Of a DNA stretch of 64,000 nucleotides, positions 1 through 8,055 are shown in pieces (the stretch's first letter is position 1; each line of letters opens with the position of its first letter). The position numbers were made by a program, and so were the translations under genes. The stretch is from Edaphobacter modestus (GTDB lineage: Bacteria > Acidobacteriota > Terriglobia > Terriglobales > Acidobacteriaceae). The stretch is from contig NZ_SHKW01000001.1 of NCBI RefSeq assembly GCF_004217555.1, positions 5,704,001 through 5,768,000 of the forward strand, given 5' to 3'. Below the pieces are notes generated by a model. The model saw only the letters and a list, made by a program, of their open reading frames with translations. It made no database searches and was not told the DNA's origin.

Positions 1-2
1 GA

Positions 3-950
3 TGGACCTCGCCGAAGTTTCTCTTTGGCGAGTCGTATGGAACGACACGGTCCGGCGGCCTGGTAGCCGCGCTGCAGAATGACGGGGTGCCGTTCAATGG
101 GGTGGTTCTCCTGTCTTCCATTCTCAACTACAGCATTAGGAATCCAGGATATGATGCTGAATCCATTGGCTATCTTCCCTCATTCGCTGCAATCGGCTAC
201 TACTACAAGAAGGTAAAGGCTCCCGGCACACTGGCGGACTGGGTTCAACAGGCGCGTGACTTTGCGCGAGGCCCTTATGCCCAGGCTCTGGCGCAGGGTG
301 ATCGCCTGCCCCAGGGGGAGTTCGATGCCATTGCGACCCGGGTCGCCGCATTGACGGGATTGAAGGTGGAGTACGTTCGCGAAGCGAAGCTTCGGATTGC
401 GGCGGCGCGGTTCCGTAAAGAACTTCTACGCGATGACGATCGAACGATGGGGCGGTACGATGCCCGGTTCATGGGCTGGGACCCTGACGCGGCGGGGGAG
501 TCGCCAGGGTTTGATCCTTCCGATACCGGAATCAGCGGGGTGTTTGTCGGTGCATTCCACGACTACATCCAGCATGAGTTGAAGTATATGAGCCAGGAGA
601 CCTACTACATCTCGGGGCCGGGGGTGAACGAGGCCTGGGAGTTCAAGCATCGGGCTTCAGGCGGAGGTCGAGGGACCCAGCCCAGTCCAGACACAGCGGT
701 CGATCTGGCCGATGCCATGCGGAAGAATCCGAAGCTGCGAGTATTTTCCGCAAACGGATACTTTGATCTGGCAACGCCGTTTTTCGCGACGGAATATGAC
801 CTGAACCACATGAGTCTTCCGGCGAAGCTGGTAGGTAATGTGGAGTTCGGGTACTACCCGGCCGGACATATGGTGTACCTGAATGTACAGGCCTTGAAAG
901 ACCTGAAGGCAGATATGGTGAATTTCTACGCGGAATCGCTCCATAACTGA
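3..950 (+). CDS. Serine carboxypeptidase, peptidase S10 family (5' end outside window)
   Basis: C-terminal part of an S10 serine carboxypeptidase, an enzyme removing single residues from peptide C termini, normally exported. The reading frame is already open at base 3, so the true start lies upstream. The nucleophile motif GESYGT is encoded at about 27-44 (Ser codon 33-35). The catalytic Asp is in the FDLATP segment (codon 765-767) and the catalytic His in the GHMVYL segment (codon 867-869), so the triad order Ser-Asp-His is complete. An internal GTG at 87 could be taken as a start but would drop the nucleophile. The following gene is 166 bases away. Bacterial members of this family are common in acidobacteria. 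The signal peptide cannot be checked because the start is missing. Confidence 0.93.
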   Translation, partial: WTSPKFLFGESYGTTRSGGLVAALQNDGVPFNGVVLLSSILNYSIRNPGYDAESIGYLPSFAAIGYYYKKVKAPGTLADWVQQARDFARGPYAQALAQGDRLPQGEFDAIATRVAALTGLKVEYVREAKLRIAAARFRKELLRDDDRTMGRYDARFMGWDPDAAGESPGFDPSDTGISGVFVGAFHDYIQHELKYMSQETYYISGPGVNEAWEFKHRASGGGRGTQPSPDTAVDLADAMRKNPKLRVFSANGYFDLATPFFATEYDLNHMSLPAKLVGNVEFGYYPAGHMVYLNVQALKDLKADMVNFYAESLHN

Positions 951-1116
951 GGCAGGAAAAGGGGTTGGCGGACGCACTGCCTGGAGCGGGTTTGGCCTGA
1001 AATCCCTTGATTTCAAGGGTTAATTGGAATAAAATGTATTGTGGTCGGTTTTCTCTTTGGTCTCAGTCGAAGGGAGATTTGGACACAACACACAATTTAA
1101 GAGGTACTTGCACACT

Positions 1117-1344
1117 ATGGCGAAACGTCGTGGAAATCCGAACTGGGGCAAGCCGGAGCCGATCGGCCCCGTTGTCCCAACGGTAACATCGTTCGAGCAG
1201 GTCGTGAAAGAGTTCAAGCTGACCCCCGACCAGTACATCCGGTCGACCAGGCTGCGCGAATGGGCGCGCCGGAACAAGAACTCGAAGTATATCCCGGAGG
1301 CCTTGTTGGAGGCCTGGGGCTTCGAGATTGAGTCGACCCTGTAG
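1117..1344 (+). CDS. Small conserved acidobacterial protein, 75 aa
   Basis: Basic N terminus (MAKRRGNPNWGKPEP), then a compact likely helical region ending in EAWGFEIESTL. I recognise the style of a small protein common in acidobacteria but know no function. The ATG at 1117 is preferred over a longer in-frame extension because the basic N terminus begins there and an AGAGG lies about 13 bases upstream. It stands alone: upstream is the carboxypeptidase end, downstream is a strong intrinsic terminator at 1369-1400. A monocistronic gene with its own terminator suggests separate and possibly high expression. It has no signal peptide, membrane segment or cysteine. It could bind nucleic acid, judging only from the Lys/Arg-rich start. 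Confidence 0.75.
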   Translation: MAKRRGNPNWGKPEPIGPVVPTVTSFEQVVKEFKLTPDQYIRSTRLREWARRNKNSKYIPEALLEAWGFEIESTL

Positions 1345-1368
1345 AACGAGGTACCGTAGAGTACAGAG

Positions 1369-1400
1369 CGCCGCCCTATTCGGGCGGCGTTCTTCTTTTT
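1369..1400 (+). terminator. Intrinsic terminator after the 75-aa protein gene
   Basis: Perfect 8-bp stem CGCCGCCC (1369-1376) with GGGCGGCG (1382-1389), 5-base loop, followed by TTCTTCTTTTT. It separates the small gene from ribBA. Confidence 0.9.
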
Positions 1401-1437
1401 GCGTCGAACGTATGATGAAAACAGTCGAAAGTGATGC

Positions 1438-1442
1438 GGAGG
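1438..1442 (+). promoter_or_regulatory. Ribosome binding site fixing the ribBA start
   Basis: GGAGG nine bases before ATG 1452. An upstream in-frame ATG at 1431 would place this site inside the coding region, so 1452 is the better start. Confidence 0.75.
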
Positions 1443-1451
1443 TGTGACGTT

Positions 1452-2597
1452 ATGTTTGCCGAGGTCAGCGAGGCGGTTGCAGAGATAAGAGCGGGCAGGA
1501 TGGTGGTTGTTGTCGACGATGAAGATCGCGAGAATGAGGGCGACCTTACCCTTGCCGCGGAGTTTGTCACTCCGGAGGCGATCAACTTCATGGCGAAGTA
1601 TGGTCGCGGTCTGATCTGCCTGACGCTTACGGAAGAACGCGCGGACTATCTTCGGCTGGGACCGATGACACAGGAGAACACGTCGCGGTTTGGAACGGCG
1701 TTCACCGAAAGCATCGAAGCTCGTGAAGGCGTGACGACCGGCATCTCTGCGGCGGACCGTGCGCATACGATCCGTGTCGCGATCGACCCTCAGTCGACTG
1801 CGCAAGACCTGGCTCGGCCCGGACATGTCTTTCCCTTGAGGGCACGAAAGGGAGGCGTTCTGGTGCGCGCCGGCCAGACGGAGGCCTCAGTCGACCTGGC
1901 GCGGATGGCCGGCCTGATTCCAACGGGCGTGATCTGCGAGATCATGAACGACGACGGAACCATGGCCCGAGTGCCGGACCTGGTGAAGTTCTGCGAAGAG
2001 CATGGCCTGAAGATGGTGACGGTGGCGGATCTCATCCGCTACCGGCTGCAGAACGAGCGCTATATCCACCGGGTGGCGGAGTCTCTGATGCCGACCGAGC
2101 ACGGAGAGTTCCGTGTGATCGCCTACGAAAGCGAGGTGGACGGTGGGGAATCGCACGTTGCCCTGGTGTACGGCGACGTCAGCGGCGATGAGCCGGTTCT
2201 GGTTCGCGTCCATACCCATTGCCTGGCGGGTGACGTCTTTGGGACGACCCTGTGTGACTGCCGGACGGTCGTCGAGAACTCCCTTCGAATGATTGCCCAG
2301 GATGGTCGTGGGACCCTGGTTTACCTGCACAATGGCAGTGCAGGCTTTGGAATCGACCGCAGCGTGACGCCACATCGCGTCGTCTTCCACCGTGACCACA
2401 GGCCGCGGGAGCGCAATGAGGACCGCGCGCACCGGACCCTTCGCCAAGTTGGCCTGGGAGGACAAATTCTCTCCGATCTTGGGATCCACAAGATTCGTCT
2501 GCTGAGCAATACCCCCACGCACGTACCTGCATTGCAGGGCTTCGGGATCGAGATTGTGGAACAAATCCCGGTATCGGTTACCGCCGAACATCGCTAA
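1452..2597 (+). CDS. ribBA: RibBA: DHBP synthase fused to a degenerate GTP cyclohydrolase II domain
   Basis: 381 aa. The N-terminal half (about 1-200) is 3,4-dihydroxy-2-butanone-4-phosphate synthase: the DDEDRENEGD motif at residues 22-31 and the GVTTGISAADR segment near 93-103 are intact, so ribulose-5-phosphate conversion for riboflavin should work. The C-terminal half has the GTP cyclohydrolase II fold and keeps the three zinc cysteines (257, 268, 270 in HCLAGDVFGTTLCDC). The usual RQEGRGIGL-type catalytic loop is replaced by HNGSAGFGI (about 293-301), and the following GTP-contacting stretch is also unlike the family (RDHRPRERNED). I infer that this half has lost, or changed, GTP cyclohydrolase activity and that a second ribA is needed. 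The frame is continuous, so this is not a recent frameshift. Confidence 0.93.
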   Translation: MFAEVSEAVAEIRAGRMVVVVDDEDRENEGDLTLAAEFVTPEAINFMAKYGRGLICLTLTEERADYLRLGPMTQENTSRFGTAFTESIEAREGVTTGISAADRAHTIRVAIDPQSTAQDLARPGHVFPLRARKGGVLVRAGQTEASVDLARMAGLIPTGVICEIMNDDGTMARVPDLVKFCEEHGLKMVTVADLIRYRLQNERYIHRVAESLMPTEHGEFRVIAYESEVDGGESHVALVYGDVSGDEPVLVRVHTHCLAGDVFGTTLCDCRTVVENSLRMIAQDGRGTLVYLHNGSAGFGIDRSVTPHRVVFHRDHRPRERNEDRAHRTLRQVGLGGQILSDLGIHKIRLLSNTPTHVPALQGFGIEIVEQIPVSVTAEHR

Positions 2598-2845
2598 GCG
2601 GTTCGCTCCAGCGAGCTACTGTGCGGTGACCGTGAGGTTGAGGGTGACGGTTGACTGAGCGGAACTCCGGTCGTGTCCGTCGCGGTGACCTGGTACTGGT
2701 AGCTGCCCGGAGGCGTGTATCGCAGATTAGGGTCTCCCTTGTCGATGATGACAGTGCCTCCGCTGCCGCATCCCGAGGTGAAGAGGCTGGCCGAGACCAG
2801 ATGCGCAATCGCGAGCGTTGCATGGCGACGAGGGAACAACAGCAT
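2594..2845 (-). pseudogene. Short lipoprotein, probably the remnant of a larger secreted protein
   Basis: 83-aa frame with a lipoprotein signal (hydrophobic stretch, lipobox ending TSGC) and then a fragment like the last strand pair of a bacterial Ig-like domain (TPPGSYQYQVTATDTTG). Acidobacterial lipoproteins of this kind usually end in a sequence such as AQSTVTLNLTVTAQ; exactly that peptide is encoded here in the next frame over, ending in TAG just before the present stop. A single-base loss near 2650 therefore explains the odd Ser/Pro-rich tail. Only about 40 residues separate the lipobox from the Ig-like tail, so an internal deletion is also likely. It ends 4 bases inside the end of ribBA. 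Alternatively it is a real tiny lipoprotein. Confidence 0.5.
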
Positions 2846-2909
2846 GGCCTAAATAGCGAACCGAAGGTCACCTGTCATTCCAAAGTGGTAAAGACGATAG
2901 GTAGCTCGC

Positions 2910-3587
2910 CTATCGCGATGGCACCGTCTCAGGAGCGAGCAGCGCTGCAAGTCCCCGCTTCTCCATCTCGTGAACGAAGGATGGATGGTTGCTGTACTGG
3001 ATCGCCTGCATTCCGGCGGCGTGCGCAGCCTCGATGTTCTCGATCTTGTCGTCGATGAATAAGATATTGCCCGGGGCAACTCCCAGGCCTTCTGCGGCGG
3101 AGTGGTAAATTGCTGCCTCGGGTTTGGCTACGCGCAGGCGATAAGACCAAGTGCAATGGTGGAAGCCGCAGATCCAGTCGAATTTCTTCAGCAAGCCTTC
3201 GGTCATCGCATCGCCGATATTCGAAAGGATTCCTGTGCGAATTCCGGAGCGCTGCAGTCGCTGGGCCCAGTCGAGCATCGGGGCATTGAGCTGCGTCCAT
3301 AGTTCGACATCGGCATCGATTAACTCGGCCACCTGTTCTGGAGTGAAACTCGTCCCTCCAATTCTGGCTACCTGCTCCCAGTAAGCCTGACCGTTGAGAT
3401 CGCCGCGGTCGTATTCGTGACGAAAAGCCCAATACCCGCGTTGGAGCGTCGGCTCGTCAAAGCCTGTGACCTCCCGCATGCGCTGCCATGCTGCGGGATC
3501 AGGGGGAGCCGAGAGCACCATACCGTAGTCGAAGAGTACCGCCTGGATGGAATTCACTTCTGGATTGGAGTTCATGGATGAGGTCAT
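2910..3587 (-). CDS. HAD-superfamily hydrolase (subfamily IA)
   Basis: About 225 aa if the ATG at 3587 is used; a second ATG at 3575 is also possible, and longer starts run into the divergent aminotransferase gene. Motif I is FDYGMVL with the nucleophile Asp but Gly at the second acidic position, as in several YihX-like phosphatases. Motif II is the Ser of ILSNIGD, motif III the Lys of VAKPE, and motif IV the acidic pair of LFIDDKIENIEAA. A helical cap lies between motifs I and II. It is probably a small-molecule phosphatase; the substrate cannot be told. It is divergent from the aminotransferase with almost no intergenic space, so the two may share a control region. Confidence 0.85.
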   Translation of the reverse strand: MTSSMNSNPEVNSIQAVLFDYGMVLSAPPDPAAWQRMREVTGFDEPTLQRGYWAFRHEYDRGDLNGQAYWEQVARIGGTSFTPEQVAELIDADVELWTQLNAPMLDWAQRLQRSGIRTGILSNIGDAMTEGLLKKFDWICGFHHCTWSYRLRVAKPEAAIYHSAAEGLGVAPGNILFIDDKIENIEAAHAAGMQAIQYSNHPSFVHEMEKRGLAALLAPETVPSR

Positions 3588-3626
3588 TGTAGGGTAGGCG
3601 TGGCCGGAAGCCATTAGCATGAAAGT

Positions 3627-4775
3627 GTGAGTCAACGTTTTTCATCGCGGACGGAGTGGGATTTGAGGGAGAGCGCCTTCGCCGAGTCGATTCGGCTGGC
3701 TCGATCCGCGGGCCGGGATCTGTTAGACCTGACGATCTCCAATCCGACTCTGTGCGGTTTCGAATACGATTCAGGCAGCATTGTCGCCCCGTTGAGCGAT
3801 CCCCGCGCGCTTATGTACGATCCTGACCCGCGAGGAATGCATTCGGCACGGGAGGCCGTGGCCGGTTACTACTCCGACCACGGAATCCAGGTGAATCCCG
3901 ATGCTCTGATCCTGACGACGAGCACCAGTGAAGGATATGGCTATCTCTTCCGCCTGCTTTGCGACGCCGGCGATGAGGTCCTGGTGGCGCAACCCAGCTA
4001 TCCTCTCTTCGACTTTCTGGCGGAGCTGGAAGACGTGAGACTTCGGTCGTATCCGCTCTTCTACGATTACGGCTGGTGGATCGATTTTGCGGAGCTCGAA
4101 CGAAGCATTGGATCTCGGACCAGGGCGATCGTACTGGTGCACCCTAACAATCCCACGGGCCATGGCACTGGAGCCGAAGAGCGAAAGAGACTTGAGGGGC
4201 TCTGTTTGCGTCATCGGCTTGCGCTTATCGTCGATGAAGTGTTCCTCGATTACCCGTTGGGAGCCGAGCTCTTGCGAAGCTTCGCCGACGGACCTCACAG
4301 GGTGACAACATTCGTTCTGAGCGGCATGAGCAAGATCGCCGGACTACCGCAGATGAAGGTAGGCTGGATCGCGGTCTTCGGGCCGGAGCCGGATCGTGTG
4401 TCGGCACTTTCGCGGCTGGAGGTAATCGCCGACACATTTCTCTCGATGAACGCGCCGGCTCAGCTTGCCCTGCCGAGATGGCTTGAGGGCCGGGGGCAAA
4501 TCCAGAGCCAGATTCTTGCGAGGATCTCGCAGAATCTTAAGGCCGTCAGGGCAGCAGGTCTCGAGCCGTTGCACACGGAGGCGGGCTGGAGCGCAATCCT
4601 CCGCCTTCCGAGGGTTGGGATTGGAGCCACCGAGTTGCTTGAGCACGGAGATGTGATTGTTCACCCGGCGGAGTTCTATGGCTTACCGGAGCGGGAGAGC
4701 ATTGTCGTCAGCCTAATCGTTCCATCCGACTCATTCGCGGGGGCGGTGAAGAAGATCAAAGATCTCGCTGGATAA
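3627..4775 (+). CDS. PLP-dependent aminotransferase, class I/II
   Basis: 382 aa, fold type I. The PLP lysine is in LSGMSKIAGLPQMKVGW, the Asn that contacts the cofactor ring in the VHPNNPTGHG motif, the Asp in LIVDEVFLDY, and a phosphate-contacting segment in TTSTSEGYGYLFRLL. Start is GTG 3627; the nearby ATG at 3619 runs into a stop. The family covers aspartate, aromatic and alanine-type transaminases; the substrate cannot be assigned from sequence alone. It is cytosolic. The neighbours (HAD hydrolase upstream in the opposite direction, PfpI protein downstream) do not point to a pathway. Confidence 0.88.
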   Translation: MSQRFSSRTEWDLRESAFAESIRLARSAGRDLLDLTISNPTLCGFEYDSGSIVAPLSDPRALMYDPDPRGMHSAREAVAGYYSDHGIQVNPDALILTTSTSEGYGYLFRLLCDAGDEVLVAQPSYPLFDFLAELEDVRLRSYPLFYDYGWWIDFAELERSIGSRTRAIVLVHPNNPTGHGTGAEERKRLEGLCLRHRLALIVDEVFLDYPLGAELLRSFADGPHRVTTFVLSGMSKIAGLPQMKVGWIAVFGPEPDRVSALSRLEVIADTFLSMNAPAQLALPRWLEGRGQIQSQILARISQNLKAVRAAGLEPLHTEAGWSAILRLPRVGIGATELLEHGDVIVHPAEFYGLPERESIVVSLIVPSDSFAGAVKKIKDLAG

Positions 4776-4887
4776 GAGCACTGAAGCCAGGCATCTCGCC
4801 GATCTCCACAGCGGCGGGGACAACGAATGGAGAGAACCGCGAATCTCACCTTGCTTACCCGGCCCCCAGGTCGGGGATGGAGGGTTT

Positions 4888-5484
4888 ATGGCCATATTCA
4901 ATAGCGAAGACCGTAATAGGCTGAGGGCGCGCCGCGTGGCAATTCTCGCTACGAAGGGAGTGGAAGAAGTTGAGTTGACGAAGCCCAAAAAAGCGCTCGA
5001 GGATGCCGGAGCTACGGTGGATATCATCGCGCCGGAGTCCGGTATCAAATCCGGAAAGATCAAATCCTGGGATGTGACCGACTGGGGTGACGAGATCGAC
5101 GTGGACGTCGTTCTCTCGGAGGCGAAGAGCGGAGACTACGATGCCCTCCACCTGCCCGGTGGCGTCATGAATCCCGACTACCTTCGTCTGGAACCACAGG
5201 CTATCGCGTTTGTCCGCAGCTTCGTCGAGGAGGGTAAGCCCATCGCGGCAATCTGCCATGCGCCCTGGATACTCATCAATGCCGATGCAGTCCGTGGCCA
5301 TACCATGACATCGTGGCCATCGCTTCAGGTGGACCTGCGTAACGCAGGAGCCGAATGGGTGGATCGCGAAGTCGTCGAAGACAGGAACCTTTTGACCAGT
5401 CGCAAGCCGGACGACATCCCGGCATATAACCAGGCGATGATCGATCTGTTCAGTCGCGCGACATCGCACCACGCGGCTGCCTGA
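4888..5484 (+). CDS. PfpI/DJ-1 family protein (YhbO-like)
   Basis: 198 aa, DJ-1/PfpI fold. The nucleophile cysteine is in the AAICHAPW elbow, and the conserved acidic residue lies in the LTKPKKALEDAG region after the first strand. Family members are described as proteases, chaperones or glyoxalase/deglycase-like stress proteins; the exact activity is debated. Start ATG 4888 has a GGAGGG five bases upstream. The distance from the aminotransferase is 112 bases, so it probably has its own promoter. A convergent hairpin at 5500-5527 ends it. Confidence 0.9.
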   Translation: MAIFNSEDRNRLRARRVAILATKGVEEVELTKPKKALEDAGATVDIIAPESGIKSGKIKSWDVTDWGDEIDVDVVLSEAKSGDYDALHLPGGVMNPDYLRLEPQAIAFVRSFVEEGKPIAAICHAPWILINADAVRGHTMTSWPSLQVDLRNAGAEWVDREVVEDRNLLTSRKPDDIPAYNQAMIDLFSRATSHHAAA

Positions 5485-5499
5485 AGCAGGTTAAGCGGA

Positions 5500-5527
5500 A
5501 AGCGGCTCACGTGTCCGTGAGCCGCTT
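5500..5527. terminator. Shared hairpin between convergent genes
   Basis: Perfect 12-bp stem AAGCGGCTCACG/CGTGAGCCGCTT with a TGTC loop between the PfpI-type gene and pepA. T-runs are weak on both sides, so termination strength is uncertain. Confidence 0.65.
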
Positions 5528-5542
5528 GGTTTGCCGGGCGCT

Positions 5543-7099
5543 TTATGCCGAATAGGTTCGTACCCACTCGACGATGGATCGAACGGCGGTTCCGCTGGGG
5601 CCCTTCGGATGCCATGGCTTGACCTCTTCGTTCCACGCGCAGCCTGCGATGTCCAGGTGAATCCAGGGGGTATCCTCGGCGAACTCCTTGAGAAACATTG
5701 CCGCCGAAATTGCTCCTCCCCAGCGCGTGCCTCCGGTGTTCATGATGTCCGCGATCTGACTCTTGATCTGATCTTTGTAATCTTCGGTGCAGGGAAGCCG
5801 CCAGAACTTCTCGCCAGAGACCTGGATCGCGCGCGAAAAGTTTTCGAAAGTCTCATCGTCATTCGAGAAGAGGCCAGCGTTGATCATTCCGAGGGCTACG
5901 ACACACGCTCCCGTCAATGTCGCCGCATCGATAAGGTGAGTGCATCCCAGGGTTTTCGCGTAGTGCAATCCATCGGCCAGCACCATGCGGCCTTCCGCGT
6001 CCGTGTTGAGAATCTCGATGGTCTTTCCCGACATCGCGGTAACCACGTCGCCCGGTTTATATGCGGTTCCACTGGGCATGTTTTCGGCGGAACAGACGAT
6101 TCCGATCACCTTTACCGAGGGCTTCAGCTGAGCGATGGCATGCATCGCCCCTATCATCGCCGCGGCTCCGGCCATGTCGTACTTCATCTTTTCCATGCCG
6201 TCGGCGGACTTCAGCGAGATGCCGCCGGTATCAAAAGTAATGCCTTTGCCGACAAGGCCCAGTACAGGAGCGTCCTTAGCTGGAACCTTACCTTTCTCGA
6301 GCTTGGGCTCATAGGTCATCACCACCAGAGCGGGAGGCTGGGCCGATCCTTTTGCGACCGCTGCAAAGGCCCCCATCTTCAACTCCTCCAGCTTCTCCGT
6401 CGAGTAAACCTCACATTTCAGTCCCTTCTCGCCACACATGGCGGCGGCACGGCGTCCGAGTTCGGTGGGCGTCAGTACATTGCCCGGCTCGTTCACCAGC
6501 GCGCGCGCAAAATTCTGTGCCTCCGAGAGAATCCTGCCTTCCTCGAATCCGGTCTGGATCTCCCGGGTGGTGGACTCTTCATTTTCAGGCGCTATGACCG
6601 TCAGTACTTCGATCGACCGGTCCTTTCTGTCGCTTCGGTACGTATCCCAGTCCATCTCCGCGATTCCGGCGCCTTCGATCAGAGCGCGCGACAGCAGGGT
6701 GCAGGGCAAATTCTCCAGATGCTCGTCGGAGAGCGCATGGTCTTCCGGAAACGCGATCGCAATCTGGCGCATACCGCGAGGCTTGGCCCACCGGACCGCT
6801 GCGCCTGCGGCTTTACGGACCTCGTCAACAGAGAGTGTCTTCGCCTTTCCCAGCCCTACGATCAGCAGCCGTTCGGCCTTCAGACCGCCGGGCGAATGGA
6901 GCACCACCTGTTCTCCGAGTGCACCCTTGAACTCATCCGAGGCGATGATGGCGGCTGCTGCGTTCGTCACAGCATCAGATGTCGTCAGCAGGGCAATCAG
7001 GGGATCGGCATCTTTTCCGATTGCGACATCGACAGCGAACACGGTCAACAGCGGCGTCTGAAAACCGGCGGCGTCCTGAAATACAAGCTTCATATCCAT
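5543..7099 (-). CDS. pepA: Leucyl aminopeptidase (M17, cytosol aminopeptidase)
   Basis: 518 aa, usual length for PepA. The C-terminal catalytic domain has the family signature NTDAEGR at 365-371 and the metal/lysine motif GKGITFDTGGISLK at 284-297, both intact; the N-terminal macro-like domain covers about 1-170. It binds two divalent metals, is normally a hexamer, and releases N-terminal residues from peptides in the cytosol. Start ATG 7099 (a second ATG lies two codons later). It is convergent with the PfpI gene and lies just downstream of smpB on the same strand with a 110-base gap. Confidence 0.97.
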   Translation of the reverse strand: MDMKLVFQDAAGFQTPLLTVFAVDVAIGKDADPLIALLTTSDAVTNAAAAIIASDEFKGALGEQVVLHSPGGLKAERLLIVGLGKAKTLSVDEVRKAAGAAVRWAKPRGMRQIAIAFPEDHALSDEHLENLPCTLLSRALIEGAGIAEMDWDTYRSDRKDRSIEVLTVIAPENEESTTREIQTGFEEGRILSEAQNFARALVNEPGNVLTPTELGRRAAAMCGEKGLKCEVYSTEKLEELKMGAFAAVAKGSAQPPALVVMTYEPKLEKGKVPAKDAPVLGLVGKGITFDTGGISLKSADGMEKMKYDMAGAAAMIGAMHAIAQLKPSVKVIGIVCSAENMPSGTAYKPGDVVTAMSGKTIEILNTDAEGRMVLADGLHYAKTLGCTHLIDAATLTGACVVALGMINAGLFSNDDETFENFSRAIQVSGEKFWRLPCTEDYKDQIKSQIADIMNTGGTRWGGAISAAMFLKEFAEDTPWIHLDIAGCAWNEEVKPWHPKGPSGTAVRSIVEWVRTYSA

Positions 7100-7209
7100 G
7101 GCACTATCCTAGCGCGAGCCGAAGCGAGTCCTGACAACAGAACGATCAAAAGTATTCACAGAAGATCCTTGAGTTCAATTACCGGCTTCAAAAGGGCCCG
7201 AAAGAGGAA

Positions 7210-7752
7210 TTAACGGCGCTGGCTGCGAGCCATGGCGGCCCGTGCTTCTTTATCCGCCTCCCGCCGACGTTCCGTCTCGCGTTTGTCCCAATCCTGCTTG
7301 CCTTTCGCCAGCGCGAGCTCGCACTTCACGCGCCCGTTGCGAAAATACAGCCGTGTTGGGATCAAGGTGAAGCCTTTCTGCCGGGTCAGGCCTTCCAGCT
7401 TCCGCAGCTCGCCTTTGTGAAGCAGCAGCTTGCGGGTGCGCAATGAATCATGGTTCATCAGATTGCCGTGAGAGAAGGGGCCGATGTGGGCGTTCAGCAG
7501 AAAACATTCGCCGTCCTTCAGCAGGCCATAGGAGTCCTTCAGGTTCGCCTTGCCCTCGCGGATTGATTTCACCTCGGTTCCCCGCAGGGAGACTCCTGCT
7601 TCGAAACGGTCGGTCAGGAAGTAGTTGTGGCTGGCGGCGCGGTTAAATGCAGCATCCCGCTGTCCTGAGGCCACGGGATCGCGGTCCTTCGGCTTGGCTA
7701 CAGGAGACTTCGGCTGATAGGCCGCTGTCGGGTTGGAAAGCGAACGAGGCAT
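7210..7752 (-). CDS. smpB: SsrA-binding protein SmpB
   Basis: 180 aa. The core matches SmpB: HNYFLTDRFEAGVSLRGTEVKSIREGKANLKDSY, the NAHIGPF segment, RKLLLHKGEL and the basic tail GKQDWDKRETERRREADKEARAA. SmpB binds tmRNA and delivers it to stalled ribosomes for trans-translation. The N-terminal extension of about 35 residues rich in Pro, Lys and Asp is longer than in many SmpB proteins and may be a start-site overestimate. The tmRNA gene itself is not seen in the window. Confidence 0.96.
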   Translation of the reverse strand: MPRSLSNPTAAYQPKSPVAKPKDRDPVASGQRDAAFNRAASHNYFLTDRFEAGVSLRGTEVKSIREGKANLKDSYGLLKDGECFLLNAHIGPFSHGNLMNHDSLRTRKLLLHKGELRKLEGLTRQKGFTLIPTRLYFRNGRVKCELALAKGKQDWDKRETERRREADKEARAAMARSQRR

Positions 7753-8055
7753 GAATCTTTAACTTTAACATGCGGAAGGATCCGTCTCACGGGTTGGCCT
7801 GGGCTCCGTCTAACCCTCAGAACTGTTGATCCTGTCCAATCCTGATTTGCTTGCTGCCGGCGTGGACGCGCGTGGCAATGCAATGCCTTATTCGCGTGTA
7901 AGAAGGAATTGTAGTTCCGAATGCTATACTCACCCGAACGTACCCGCCTGGCAGGTAAGGCCCCCACAGGCAGCGTCCTTCCCCATCCAGGGGCAGGCGT
8001 GTACTCCGGCAAACGCCTCACTCTTTTCGGTGTAAAGGACCCAGACGAACGCAGC
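7753..8055 (+). other. Leader region of the secretin operon
   Basis: About 300 bases with no convincing gene. It holds a likely extended -10 promoter (TGC TATACT at 7922-7930) and so a leader of roughly 120 bases before the secretin start. The reading frame is open through most of the leader (from ATG 7921), but the encoded stretch looks like no protein and precedes a normal signal peptide. Confidence 0.45.
7922..7930 (+). promoter_or_regulatory. Possible extended -10 promoter
   Basis: TG-C-TATACT fits an extended -10 element; no good -35 is present 17 bases upstream. It would drive the secretin-pseudopilin operon. Confidence 0.4.

Noticed and set aside
5531..7213. 560-codon plus-strand frame opposite pepA
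   Set aside because: pepA on the minus strand has the full NTDAEGR signature; the plus frame has no family features.
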